Origin: Combretum micranthum
Taxonomy: Eukaryota > Streptophyta > Magnoliopsida > Myrtales > Combretaceae
Length of the DNA stretch: 64,000 nt
Direction of reading: 5' to 3'
NCBI GenBank assembly: GCA_024138025.1
Contig: JAMXBD010000426.1
Span: 620,001 to 684,000, forward strand
Of this stretch, positions 34,479 through 46,028 are shown piece after piece (position 1 is the first letter of the stretch; each line of letters opens with the position of its first letter). Made by a program: the position numbers and the translations under genes. The notes under the pieces are model-generated. The model was not told the DNA's origin. It did no database searches and saw nothing but the letters and a program-made list of their open reading frames with translations.

Positions 34479-35571
34479 CAGCTACAATGGAACTGCCACA
34501 GCTTTACCTCTGACCAGTATATACTATATATTGTACCAGATTTGATGACCGACACTTCGGCAATGATGGTTTGTGCAGATGCAGTTTGGCGGGATGAGAA
34601 TCTTAACAGTTGTTATCTGTTCCCCATTAGAAGATATAATAAATGAATTAGTACATTGAAGGAGATGATATTGCATCCTTGTACATCAATATGACCATAA
34701 TTTTGACATCTGACTTGGTAAAAATAGTGATGGACAACTTGGCTTCTTTCCTTTAATTCTAATTGGAAAGAGCAAGAATAAGTAATGATGGCAAATAAAA
34801 ACATAGCACATAAACACTTCTACTTCTAATTGGAAAGCAAGAATAAGCAATAATGGAAAACGGAAAAAAAATAGCAACTGGACACTTTCTACTATACCAT
34901 GAAGAATCTCAAAGGAAATAAAATATCATGTCAAAAGCAATGGCCATGCTTGTCAGAAAGTTTCATTTACACATACTCTCAAAGTGTGATAAGCAATAAA
35001 TATAATACCTTATACCATATTTATAAGTTTAAATTTTTCGATAAGATAATTTTGATACTAATATTATAATAGTATTAGAACATGAGATCCTAAAGTTTGA
35101 ATATTCATTATTCGAATTCTATTTAATTAAGTTGTCCATTTATGGGCTTTAATAAAAATCCTAATCCATCGGTGAGAGAGGGTATTAAGGAAAATATATG
35201 ACAAGCTTAAGATTTAAGATAAGATGATCATAGTGCTAACTTTATCAAGATAATTTTGACTACTTCTTTTGCATGTGACATGTGTACCTAATCACTCCAG
35301 AGAGAGGAATATGCTCCAATCACTGAAACATGGAGGTTTTCACTTCTCCAACACATTATCCATAAAAGTTGTCAATGCAAATTTGCTCTTATTCTTCACA
35401 ACATCACCTAATAAAGAACTGTCAGCTCTCACCAAATTCATCCCACAGACCAAGCCCCAAATCAGTGATGGTGCCAATCATCACGGATTCTGTGTCTACT
35501 TCAAGGCAAATTTGATATGCCATTATATTGACAATGTAAGGATTCATTAACCGTAACCCTAGATCAATTGC
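34479..35571. other. Upstream flank of TGA pseudogene, no clear gene
   Basis: Would include the promoter of the TGA locus. A near-duplicate TTCTAATTGGAAAG...CAAGAATAAG occurs at about 34754 and 34822. At 35269-35550 both strands have a moderately coding-like frame without a family match. It ends at the ATTGC target flank of the next element. Confidence 0.4.
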
Positions 35572-36044
35572 TAATATAACACGAGCTCGCAAACCGTCAT
35601 TTTGGGCTAAAGACTATATCACAAGTGGATTTACAAATTACATGTGATTCACGGATTGTAACTAGAATATAGTTGATAGTTAAAAAATAGAGTAAGAAAA
35701 GAAACTAGAATAACAGATTGTAACATATTCTAGCTTATTCTTAACAGTTGGAACAGATCTGGAAAAATTTATAAATACAAGATAACAAGGCAGACAAGGA
35801 AGCTTTTACCCTGCTGAACAAAGACTGGGTCTTGGAGCCTTGCTATGCTCGAATTAGCAAATTATCTTCCTCTTTTTACCTAGCAACAACATCCAAGCGT
35901 ATTAGAACAGATTAGGGTTACAAAATAGGGAAACACGAGAGAGAGAGTTCTAAGAGTCACTTACCTTTGTGACTCTGTGAGGGAGAGAGGCGGGTATTAG
36001 GGTATTGTGTGAGCTGAGCCGAACTAATAAGAACAGGCCTAACA
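35572..36044 (+). repeat. Chromovirus 5' LTR
   Basis: The first bases are TAATATAAC where the partner LTR has TGATATAAC, so the terminal G is mutated. A TATAAATA box lies at about 35770, changed in the right copy. A PBS-like TGGTGCTCTCGTCCC follows from 36048. Confidence 0.88.
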
Positions 36045-36069
36045 TTTTGGTGCTCTCGTCCCAGCATCA

Positions 36070-37093
36070 ATGGCAACAACAAGAACACAAGCATGTAAAC
36101 AGGAGGAATCCGCAAAATTACAATCATTAGTGTTTTCCATTGCTGAATCAGTCAACAAGATGCAACAACAGGTGCAAGAACAGTCAAATGCAAACAAAGA
36201 TATGCAAGATTCTATTCAACAATTACAAGAACAGATCCATACCATTAGTTTGAATCAGAACCATACTAATACATCTCAAGATCTTAATTTCCATGGTTCA
36301 TCAATTTTAGTGACAGAAAATATGCTTAAAGGCATGAAATTAGAGATTCCAACTTTTGAAGGAGAAGATCCATTAGGATGGATATGTCAAGCACATAAAT
36401 TCTTTAATTTTCATGGTGTTCCTGAAGAGCAACGATTGATCATCACTTCATTTGCATTCAAAGGTCGAGCATTAAAGTGGTATGAGTGGATGGAGCAAAA
36501 TGGTCAAACTTCAACATGGCAGGCATTCTTAAAATCATTAAAGGCTAGATTTGGTCCTTTAGATTATGATGATGTTCAAGGTACTCTTTCTAAACTTGTT
36601 CAGACAAGTACTGTTGATAACTACCAACTTGAATTTGAAGATTTGTCTATTAGAACTATGGGTTTATTAGATAAATTCTTGTTGAGTTGTTTTGTCTCTG
36701 GTTTAAAACCGTATATTAGGAGAGAAGTTTGGATTGCTACCTGATAACATGGAACATGCATTATGGCTGGCAAAAATGCATGAATCAAAATTAATTGATA
36801 TGAATTACATGCCTAAGTGGATAATTTTTCTTAAGTCATCATCATTGTCGCATTCCAATACCTTGCAATTTCCAAAATTAGCTATATCTACTGCTAGCAA
36901 TCAGATTGCATCATCATCTAAACCCACACTTCCTATTCGAAAATTGACAAAGGAAGAGATACATGAGAGAAGAGAAAAGGGATTATGCTTTAATTGTGAT
37001 GAAAAGTATAATCAAAATCACAAATGCAAAGCCAAATTTTTTATCATGATGAGTGATGTTGAGGATGATCTTGTTTTAGATGATATATCATAA
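36070..37093 (+). pseudogene. Chromovirus gag
   Basis: The ATG at 36070 gives a 224-codon frame. It has a Gln-rich coiled coil (residues about 25-60), then the capsid motif LEIPTFEGEDPLGWICQAHKF and ALKWYEWM. A frameshift near 36740 moves the reading to 36734-37093, with NMEHALWLAKMHE, LTKEEIHERREKGLCFNC and the knuckle NQNHKCK. It packages RNA in the element's particle. Otherwise nearly full length. Confidence 0.85.
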
Positions 37094-37131
37094 CTTGACC
37101 AACAATCAGCACCTATTTTCAGTTCAGATGA

Positions 37132-37464
37132 TTGTACTATCAGTTACCATGCATTGTCGGCACTAATGTCCCTAAAACAACACGTTTTAAGGGTATTATT
37201 ATCAATAAACTAGTTGTTATCTTAGTAGATTATGGGAGTACACATAATTTTGTACAATCCAGATTGGTCAAGTATTTGAATTTGGTAGTCACTCAATCAC
37301 CTTCGTTTAATGTCCTTATTGGTGATGGTATGAAGATGGCCACTTGTGAGGATGTGCAGTTCCACATTCAGGGGGTGTTATTCAAGGACACATTTCATGT
37401 GTTACCTATACAAGGGGTTGAATTGGTTTTGGAGTGCAGTGGTTGTAGCTTTTGGGACTTGTAA
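37132..37464 (+). pseudogene. Chromovirus protease
   Basis: The core ILVDYGSTHNFVQSRL is the retroviral-type aspartic protease site, but DSG is now DYG, which should weaken the turn next to the catalytic Asp. The flanking GDGMKMATCEDVQF is the usual second strand. The frame changes at 37452. Confidence 0.75.
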
Positions 37465-37677
37465 CTATTGATTATAGTCAGTTGACTATGCAATTCAATT
37501 ATCAAGGCATTTTTGTTTCCTTATTGGGTGAACAGGATACACTAATGGGTATTAATCAGCATCAGTTCAAGCGCTTGGTGCAAACTGATGCAATTTTGGC
37601 TTGTTTTCAATATGTGGCTCAGGAGTTTATTTGTAACACATCTGGGGGATTTCACTAGTAGCTAAGCCTTATAGGAC

Positions 37678-39055
37678 TTGTTAGGCAAATATTCCCAAGT
37701 GTTTGAAGCACTTACATCATTGCCACCACTCAGGGATATTCAACACCAGATCTACATGGAGGAAGGCAAAGGACTAGTGAATGTAAAAGCTTATAGATAC
37801 CCACATTTCCAAAAGACAGAGATTGAAAAGCAAGTCAATGACATGTTGCGACAGGGTATCATTCAACATAGTATTAACCCTTATTCCACCCCAGTGTTAC
37901 TAGTGAAGAAAAAAGATGGAACTTGGCGATTTTGTATTGACTATAGAGCTCTCAATCATATTACTATTAAGGATCAGTTCCTATTCTAACCATTAATGAG
38001 CTCTTAGGTGAGTTGCATGGTGCTTCAGTTTTCTCAAAATTGGATCTCAGAGCTGGGTACCATCAGATTCAAATGCACCCTAGAGATATTGAGAAAACTG
38101 CTTTCCGGACACATGAAGGCCATTATGAGTTCCTCGTAATGCCATTTGGTTTAAGCAACACCCTTGCTACTTTTCAAAGTATCATGAACAAAATTTTCTG
38201 GCCATTTTTTAGAAAGCTTATTATAGTGTTCTTTGATGATATTTTAGTCTACAGTATGACAGAAGCACAACATCTAGACCACTTGGATAAGGTCTTTCGC
38301 ATATTGCTTGACAACCACTTTTATCTCAAGCAAACCAAATGTAGCTTCGGGGTGGGCACAATTAAGTATCTTGGGCATATTATGTTTGTCCATGGGGTAT
38401 AACCTGAGGATCAGAAGGTTCAAGCTATGGTAGACTGGCCCATTCCTACTTCATTGAAGCAACTTAGAGCTTTTCTGGGACTTTCTGGGTATTATCGTCG
38501 GTTTATAAGAGGATATGCAGCAATAGCAAGTCCATTAACCAACTTATTACAGAAGGATTCTTTTCATTGGACAGCTACAGCTACAACATCCTTTGAGGAA
38601 TTAAAGAAAGATTTAATACAAGCTCCCATTTTAGCCTTGCCTAATTTCAAGGAGCCTTTTGTACTAGAGATGGATGCTTCTGGCTTAGGAGTTGGGGCTG
38701 TGTTGTAGCAACATAATAAGCCAGTAGCTTTCTTTAGTAAGAAGATGCCTAATCATCTACAAAAAACATCAGCTTATGTTGGGAATTATATGCAACAGTG
38801 GAAGCAGTAAGGAAATGGAGATAATATTTGTTGGGCTCCCATTTTCTCATCAAGATTGATCATCGAAGTTTAAAGGAGCTTTTAACACAAGTGATCCAAA
38901 CACCTAAGCAACAGAAGTATTTGACCAAATTGCTTGGGTATGATTACACTATTGTTTACAAGAAGGGGGTAGACAATAGAGTTGTTGATGCTTTATCCAG
39001 ACAATATGCTCTAGAAAGATCTTATTTAGCTTGGAGCACACCTAGTTTTCAGTAG
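37678..39055 (+). pseudogene. Chromovirus reverse transcriptase and RNase H
   Basis: RT motifs in order: [20 protein letters not shown], a frameshift at about 37984, FSKLDLRAGYHQI, VMPFGLSNTLATFQ, FFDDILVYS (the catalytic Asp pair is present), KYLGHIM, a stop at 38401, GLSGYYRRFIRGYA. RNase H: VLEMDASGLGVGAVL, then a stop, FFSKKMP, IDHRSLKELL. The catalytic residues I can see are kept; stops and shifts make it non-functional. Confidence 0.88.
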
Positions 39056-39063
39056 TTGACGCA

Positions 39064-40377
39064 TTGAAATCTGAATACAAGAGTTTGAAAGCATTTCATG
39101 ATGTTATTTCTGCCTTAGAACGAGGGAACACATTCAAATATAATCTGTTCTGGAAGAATTGTATATTATACTCTGATCACAGAGTATTTTTAACTCCTCA
39201 ATTGGCTCTTATCCAACCATTATTGACAGAATATCATATTTCTCCAAGTTCTGGGCATTTTAGATTTTTGAAGACATTCAAACGAATCTCTTCAGATTTT
39301 TTTGGGAGGGTATGAGGTCTATGGTAGAACAGTTTGTTCGGAACTGTCAGACTTGTCAACAAGTCAAGTATTCTTCCAGAAGTTCATCCGGACTCTTATA
39401 ACCCTTGCCAATTCCTGATCAAATATGGGAAGACATCAGCATGGATTTTATCACTAGTATTCCTAAATCCCAAGGCTTTACTGTGATATTTGTAGTGGTC
39501 GATCGCTTACTAAATATTGTCATTTAGGAGCATTAGATACTCACTACACAGCACCTAAAGTGGCATCATTATTCTTACACATGGTGGTCAAGTTACATGG
39601 TTATCCAAGATCTATAGTATCTGATAGAGACTCGATATTCATGAGTTCTTTTTGGAAGGAAATTTTTACATTGAGCGGCACCAAACTCAGGGCAGCAGTA
39701 CATATCATCCCTAGAGTGATGGTCAAACCGAGGTCATGAATAGAACCTTGCAACAATTTTTGAGGTGCTATACTATGGATTGTCCATTTAAGTAGGTGAC
39801 ATATTTACCTTGGGCGGAATTTGCTTATAATACTTCCTATCATGAAGGATCAAGAACTACACCATTTGAATTGGTATATGGCAAGCCTCCTCCCTCTATA
39901 CTCTCTTATAGACAAGGTGCTTCTAAACTGGATGCTATTGATCAGGAGCTGCATTCTCGAGATGAGCTTTTGAAAAAGCTCAAGACCAACCTACTTCAAG
40001 CTCAAGCAAAGATGAAGTTTTATGTAGACTGACATAGGACAGATGTTGAGTTTCAGATTGGAGACCTTGTTTTTGTTCAGCTACAACCCTATCGACAGTT
40101 GTCTGTGGCTTTAAAGAAGACACATAAGCTATCTAGACGATACTATGGTCCCTTTGCTGTGGTTCAAAAGATTGGTAATTGTGCTTACGAGCTTCAATTA
40201 CCAGATTATGCCAAGATTCACAATGTGTTTCATGTTTCTTTACTAAAGAAGGCTCATGGATCTGAGTATCCTGCTTTAGCATTACCGAAGGAAGCCGTGG
40301 GTAGTCAACCAGTGTTGACACCTCTTACTATATTGGGATCCAGAACTATTTTCAGACACGGAGTTCCTATTAAATAA
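39064..40377 (+). pseudogene. Chromovirus integrase
   Basis: The N-terminal zinc module (EYHISPSSGHF, NCQTCQQVKYSS) is followed by the first Asp in [13 protein letters not shown], the second in VSDRDSIFMSSFW and the Glu in a degraded YHP-SDGQTEVMNRT block (about 39705-39745). PWAEFAYNTSYHEGS and the C-terminal SRRYYGPFAVVQKI, HNVFHVSLLKK follow. Frames change at least four times and stops occur between blocks. Confidence 0.85.
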
Positions 40378-40485
40378 GTTCTTGTCCATGGAGTGGTCTA
40401 CCACCAGAAGAAACATCATGGGAAGATTGGTCCTCGTTTTCTAGGTTATACTCATCTTATAACCTTGAGGACAAGGTTATTTTTG
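40370..40485 (+). pseudogene. Chromodomain at integrase C terminus (out of frame)
   Basis: After the stop at 40377, WSGLPPEETSWEDWS is readable in another frame, followed by LEDKVIFEEGE in the same region. These are hallmark chromodomain residues of plant chromoviruses, thought to guide insertion to marked chromatin. A frameshift separates it from the integrase C-terminal module. Confidence 0.75.
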
Positions 40486-40986
40486 AAGAAGGGGAGACAT
40501 CTGATATAACACGAGCTCGCAAACCACCATTTTGGGCTAGAGATTATATCACAAGTGGATTTACAAATCACTTGTGATTCACGGACAGTAACTAGAATAT
40601 AGTTACAAAATAGAGTAAGAAAACAAACTAGAATAACAGATTATAACAGATTCTAGCTTATTCTAACAGTTGGAACAGATTTGGAAAAATATACAAAATA
40701 CAAGATAACAAGGCAGAAAGGGAAGCTTTTACCCTGCCGAACAAAGACTAAGTCTTGCAGCCCTGCTAAGCTCGAATTAGCAAATTATCTTCCTCCTTTT
40801 ACCTAGCAACAACATCAAAGCATATTAGAATAGATTAGGGTTACAAAATAAGGAAACACAAGAGACAAGAGGAAACACGAGAGAGAGAGTTCTAAGAGTC
40901 ACTTACCTTTGTGACTCGATGAGGGAGAGAAGCGGGTATTAGGGTATTGTGTGGACTGGGCCGAACTAATAAGAACAAACCTAACA
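40485..40986 (+). repeat. Chromovirus PPT and 3' LTR
   Basis: The purine tract GAAGAAGGGGAGACATC lies at 40485-40501 directly before TGATATAACACGAG. The LTR runs to CCTAACA at 40986. A short AAGAGACAAGAGGAAACACG duplication near 40860 accounts for the length difference from the 5' LTR. Confidence 0.88.
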
Positions 40987-40991
40987 TTTGC

Positions 40992-42089
40992 TCAATCAAA
41001 TTCAAAATAACTAAAAGATAGATAAAGGCATACTTCATATCATGATTATTAGCTTCTTCTTCTTCTTTTTTCTTTATAATAATTATTACAATCATTAGCT
41101 TCTTACTTAGCAATTCGGCAATTCATCATAAACTCCCAAAAAAGCATGGCCTCACTTGTTTTTCTTCTAACTAATTAATAAACCAGAAGCTAAATATTGC
41201 ACATCCAGCGAACATATGTTTCAGTTTCCCAACTTTTAAGAGACAAGAGAACTAATAGATAGTCAAGTTCTTAGGATAGTTGAAAGATGAACAAATCCCA
41301 TCTTCATCTACAACATAGAAAGCTGAGAAACATCAATTTTACACAGAGCTAATTCATAGATAAATATACAGGGGAAAGAAAATATTGACACGGTGAATTC
41401 AGGATGAAAACACACACCATTTGATTCGAATCATCATCCATTAATTAGATCCTATTGTAAATAGCAATCTGTGGATATATCCTATGGTTACAGAAACTGT
41501 AAACCAATGCAATTGGTTTATTCTCTTTGCATAGTATGAACTGAAAACCAAAAGATAAAAGTATCCAGTCATGAAGACCAAAAGAACAGTCCACTTGACT
41601 TCCTTGAACAAGACACTGGTGTAATGCATGAAAAAGGAACTTACCACGCAATGCATAATTGGGGTGCTGAAAATATATATCCCCTTAAGTAAAATGTTAA
41701 ATCCTGCACCAACCAATGATTTGCAACAAAAATTTGTTATCGTCTCGTCTTGCTACCCCTCGAAAGATAATCTGTAATACAAAATAAAATTATAGAAAGA
41801 AGGGTAGGAATTTGTCATATATTATTTTATGATTTGACAACATAATCTATAATAAAATAATTAATATCCATCCATATCCTATATACATGCATTTTATTTT
41901 TAGGAGCCACTCCCACAACCTTAAAATCCTAAAGCGGGGTTATATTTGGGTCAAGTTTCACCTAGAACAAAATATACTAACCTAACACACACTGGTGCAT
42001 TTTGCACCTGTAACAAATATACTGACTTGAGACAAAATATATAGACCTAGGATACTTTGTACCTGGAATAAAAATACACTATACCTAGA
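40992..42089. other. Anonymous DNA between chromovirus and Copia element
   Basis: No gene. Around 41960-42080 the words CACCTAGAACAAAATATAC, GCACCTGTAACAAATATAC and TACCTGGAATAAAAATACAC form three loosely related tandem units. Minus-strand ORFs at 41441-41716 are unsupported. Confidence 0.45.
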
Positions 42090-42138
42090 GCAATCAAGTT
42101 AAACTTTATAATATTTGTTCTCATAAAAAAGAGGAGAT

Positions 42139-43049
42139 TGTCGAATCAAATCATAGCATAATTTTGATGAGACAAATATTATAAAGTTTAAATTTAACAA
42201 ATCTTTGAAGAATACAAAGTATATATATGTTATCTTGAATTGGACATGTGATTGCATGGCATTCTAACAAAGTGCCATTGCAGACTTTAGCGTCTATATG
42301 CTATTTAAATTAATTTGTGCCAAAAGCATAGTTGTGCCATTTTTGTCACTAGCGGTTGGACAGTAATTCCTAGCATCAGATCGATATATGTTTTCTCCTA
42401 CAGGTCTTCAAGTATAGTCCAGATGCTAGAGAGAATGGTCCATACCATTCGGACAATATAGACATACCGTTCGAACGATAATGCCCAGAAATATAACCGT
42501 TGCAGCATTAATTGCACACGAAATTTATTGGTCCAAGGCATAACGGGGAAGTCAAATGAGAAGCCTATTTATACATGATTTTCGATAGGTAAAAACTAGT
42601 TGCTGAGCTTAGAAATTGCTACCACAACTCTTGTACTCTCTCATATTATTGTATTTGTCCTTAGGTCCTAAATTTGCTAAAATTGAGAGTAACAAAAGTG
42701 AGTAATACTTTTAAGTGTTATTTGCAAAATTGTAAAAAAGTATTACTCAAGTGGATTTATTAAGAATTGTTGGTTAAGTGTAGCTCATTTGAGCATTGAT
42801 TATTTTGTGATTAATAAAGAGTGTGAAGGAGATGTTGGTATGATCATGGAGATTAGGAAGCGGGTCGAACTCCATGTTAAAATCTAAGGCTTGTTTCTCT
42901 CTACCTTACTCTCTTTATTTATTGCATTACATATTGTGAATTTGGTTGATTGTGTTTGGTTGGTAAATCATTAATTCTTGTTATTGAAAAGAATTGCATA
43001 AATACTCAATTTACCCTCCTTTGAGTTTTAGTGTATTAAGAGAATTACA
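42139..43049 (+). repeat. Copia 5' LTR
   Basis: Starts TGTCGAATCAAATC and ends AGAATTACA. A TATTTATA box lies near 42566. Unusually, the about 45 bases before it (42090-42138) match the sequence before the 3' LTR (54668-54713), including the purine tract AAAAAAGAGGAGAT. Confidence 0.9.
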
Positions 43050-43051
43050 TT

Positions 43052-43069
43052 TGTTATCAGAGCAAGGAC
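43052..43069 (+). other. Copia primer-binding site
   Basis: TGTTATCAGAGCAAGGAC closely matches the initiator-tRNA-Met type TGGTATCAGAGC of plant Copia elements, with one change. Confidence 0.85.
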
Positions 43070-43144
43070 TCTAATTTCTTGTGCTTAATCGCATTTAGAG
43101 TAAAGATCGTAGCATTTAATACACTAGGCCACCACTTCTAAATG

Positions 43145-44755
43145 GGGGAAACTATCTTATTGGAAGTGTAGAATGAAAATCTTCTTGAAAGCTCAAAATA
43201 GATTAATTTGGAATGTTATAGAAAATGTCCTTTTAAGGTTGAAGGAAAAGAAGAAAGAGAATACAATGATGAAGATTGGAAAAGACTAGATTTAAATGAA
43301 ATAGCTATGAATATCTTACATTGTGACTTGAATGAAAGTGATTTTAATAGAATTTATACATGTAAATCCGCAAAAGAAATATGGGATGAATTGAAAAAAA
43401 CCTATGAAGGAACATCTAGAGTAAGAGACTCTAAAATAAGTCTTTTTTGCAGTCAATTCGAAAATTTCAAGATGCAACCAAATGAAACCATAGATGAGAT
43501 GCATAACAGGTTCATAAATATTATACATCCTTTGAGTGTGCTTGGAAAGAACTTCACTAATGTGGAAATTAACTCCAAACTTCTTAGGTCTTTACCAAGA
43601 GATTGAGAAACCAAGAGAACCACAATTGAGGAGGCAAGAGATCTAAATACAATGAGTAAAGAGGAGCTTCTTGGCACCCTTAAGACTCATGAATTAATCA
43701 AGAAGCAAGGAGATGAGTCAAGCAAGAAAACCATTGCTTTAAAAGCCACAAGCAACGACTCAAGTGATGATGACGACGATGATGAGGAGCTTGCATTCAT
43801 GGCTAAAAAATTTTAAAAATTATGAAGTTTAACAACAAGATAAAGAAAAATGATGATGAAGGAAGCTCCTCAAGGTATAAAAAGGAGAGAAAGGAAATAC
43901 TCACATGCTTCAAGTGTCATAAGCTAGGGCACATTCAAAAATATTACCCTTTACTCAAGAAGGCATCTAGAGGACCTAAGAAGGGAGCTTTAATTGCTAC
44001 TTGGAACGATGAGGACACTAGTGCCCCAGATGAAGATGTATGCTTCATGACACATGACCATGAGGTAAGTGACTCTTCCAAAATTCCTTATGATAAATTT
44101 GTCAATATGTATGATGATTTATGCAAAGAAATGGTAAAGATGCAAAATAAAAACAAAGCTTTAAAAGAAATGATGATAAGTGTTGGAAATGAAGTTGATG
44201 ATTTCAAGTATGAATACAACAAACTTGAAACCAAGATTAATAAACTAGATGAGGATAATGAATTTTTGAGGTATGAAAATGGTAAGCTAAGGAATTAAAA
44301 TGAGAATTTATGCAAAGGTCACAAAGCAGTAAGTATTGAGATAGGAAAATTAAAAATCTAAAGTCAAAATGAGAATGATTTTTGTGATGATAAACTCATG
44401 CATGAGCTAGAAGAACTCAAAATAGAAATGCCATACTAAAATCTAGCTTAGATAAAAAAAAAAAAAAAAAAAACAATGGCAAAATTTGTACAAAGAGAAA
44501 AGAATCTAAAGAGTATAGTAGAACAACAAAGATACATAATAGATAAACATGGAATTGGATATAAGGGAAGAAATAAAGATAAGACACACAAAAGTTACTT
44601 TGTGAAAGCAACAAATAGAACATGTAACTATTGTGGAAGATTTGGACATATAGCACATAAATGCCTTATTAAAAATGATGTACAAAAGAAAGCTAGTTTG
44701 GGTCCCCAAGGGACAAGCTTACAATACAACTAAACCCAAAGGACCCAAACTTATG
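43145..44755 (+). pseudogene. Copia gag
   Basis: The N-terminal part is degraded. From 43208 comes a UBN2/DUF4219-type gag (AMNILHCDLNESDFNRI, AKEIWDELKKTYEG, FENFKMQPNETIDEMHNRF), a stop at 43604, EEARDLNTMSKEELLGTLKTHE, and an acidic Asp run (about 43765-43790). Next are a first knuckle CFKCHKLGHIQKYYP (last Cys replaced), a long coiled-coil-like segment to about 44300, a poly-A slip site at 44455-44472, and a second intact knuckle CNYCGRFGHIAHKC. The two-knuckle, long gag is typical of SIRE-type elements. Confidence 0.85.
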
Positions 44756-44789
44756 TGGGTACCAAAGCAATAACTTCTTGTTTTGTAGG

Positions 44790-45113
44790 AATTCATAAGA
44801 AGCAACAACAAATGGTATTTGGATAGTGGATGCTCAAGACACATGACCGAGACGCATCCAAATTCACATCTCTAATATTGATGGATCAAGGAAATATTAC
44901 TTTTGAAGATAATTGTAAATCAACCGTACTCGATGAAGGTAACATTCTCATCAACAAAGACCTTCTTATTAAGAATGTCTTATTGGTTGATCATTTAAAA
45001 CTCACCTTGCTTAGTATTAGTCAATTATGTGATAATGGTTTCAAAGTAACATTTTGTGCCAATAAATGCTCTATTGAAAGAATTGACAATTGCCAAGTTT
45101 GTTTTAAGGGATA
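44790..45113 (+). pseudogene. Copia protease
   Basis: The active-site block WYLDSGCSRHMT is intact at about 44818-44853 in one frame, followed by a frame change and FTSLILMDQGNITFED, KNVLLVDHLKLTLLSISQLCDNGFKVTF. It cleaves the Gag-Pol polyprotein in functional relatives. Confidence 0.82.
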
Positions 45114-45174
45114 GAGACATATAAACATTTATAAAATTAATTTAGATTATTTTAAAACCTCAAATGAAACATGT

Positions 45175-45990
45175 CTATACTCTCAAGATGATGATAGTTG
45201 GATGTGGCATAGAAAATTAAGGCATGCTAGTATGGATACTAATTGCAAAACTTATCAAAAAGAATATTGTCAAAGGATTACCAAAATTAAATTTTCAAAA
45301 AGACAAGATTTGTTAAGCATGCTAACAAGGAAAGCAAACAAAAATTCTTTCAAATCTAAAGATGCTATTTCTACTTCTAAGCTACTTGAACTATTGCATA
45401 TGAACTTATTCGGACCTACTCAAACTTTGAGCTTGTGTGGGAAGAAATACACCTTGGTAATTGTTGATGACTTCATAAGATACACATGCACTTTCTTCCT
45501 TGCATCTAAAGATGAAACAAACAATGTCTTTTTTAGATATTACAAGAAAGTTCTAGAATGAAAAAGATCTTAATATTATGACTATTTGAAGTGATCATGG
45601 GGAAGAATTTGAAAATTATGAAATGCATGATTTTTGTGATAAACGGAATTGAACACACATTTTCGGCACCTAGAACACCACAACAAAATGGGGTACATGA
45701 AAAAAAAATAGAACTTAATTGAAATGGCTAGAGCAATGTTATACGAAAATTCGCTACCTAAATATTTTTAAGCCAAAGCCGTTAATATCACATGCTATAT
45801 ATCTAATAGAGTGTTCATTGGACCTATTCTTAAGAAAACCCCTTATGAGCTTTGGAAAGGTAAAATACCTAACATCTCATACTTTCATCCATTTGGCACT
45901 AAATATTAAATTGTAAATAATGGAAAAGATTAACTAGCTAAATTTGATGCAAAAGTGATGAAGGTGTTTTTCTTGGCTATTCCCTTACTA
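45175..45990 (+). pseudogene. Copia integrase
   Basis: The GAG-pre-integrase motif WHRKLRHASM is at about 45202. The core opens LLELLHMNLFGPT, where the catalytic Asp of the usual MDLFGP is Asn. SDHGEEFEN (about 45590) and the Glu-containing APRTPQQNGVHE (about 45665) lie in other frames. Several stops interrupt the C-terminal part (ISYFHPFGT region). Confidence 0.82.
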
Positions 45991-46028
45991 GCAAGGCTTA
46001 TAAAGTTTTTAATAAAAGAACTTTAGTT

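Larger units (their letters stand above)
35572..40986 (+). mobile_element. Reina-like Ty3/gypsy chromovirus, degraded
   Basis: LTRs of 473 and 485 bp (35572-36044, 40502-40986) start T(A/G)ATATAACACGAGCTCGC and end CCTAACA. They are flanked by ATTGC (35567-35571) and TTTGC (40987-40991), 4 of 5 identical. Gag with zinc knuckle, protease, RT, RNase H, integrase and a C-terminal chromodomain are all recognisable in order. Short LTRs, about 5.4-kb length and a LEDKVIFEEG-type tail match the Reina clade as I know it. Stops and frameshifts occur in every domain, so it is inactive. Confidence 0.93.
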
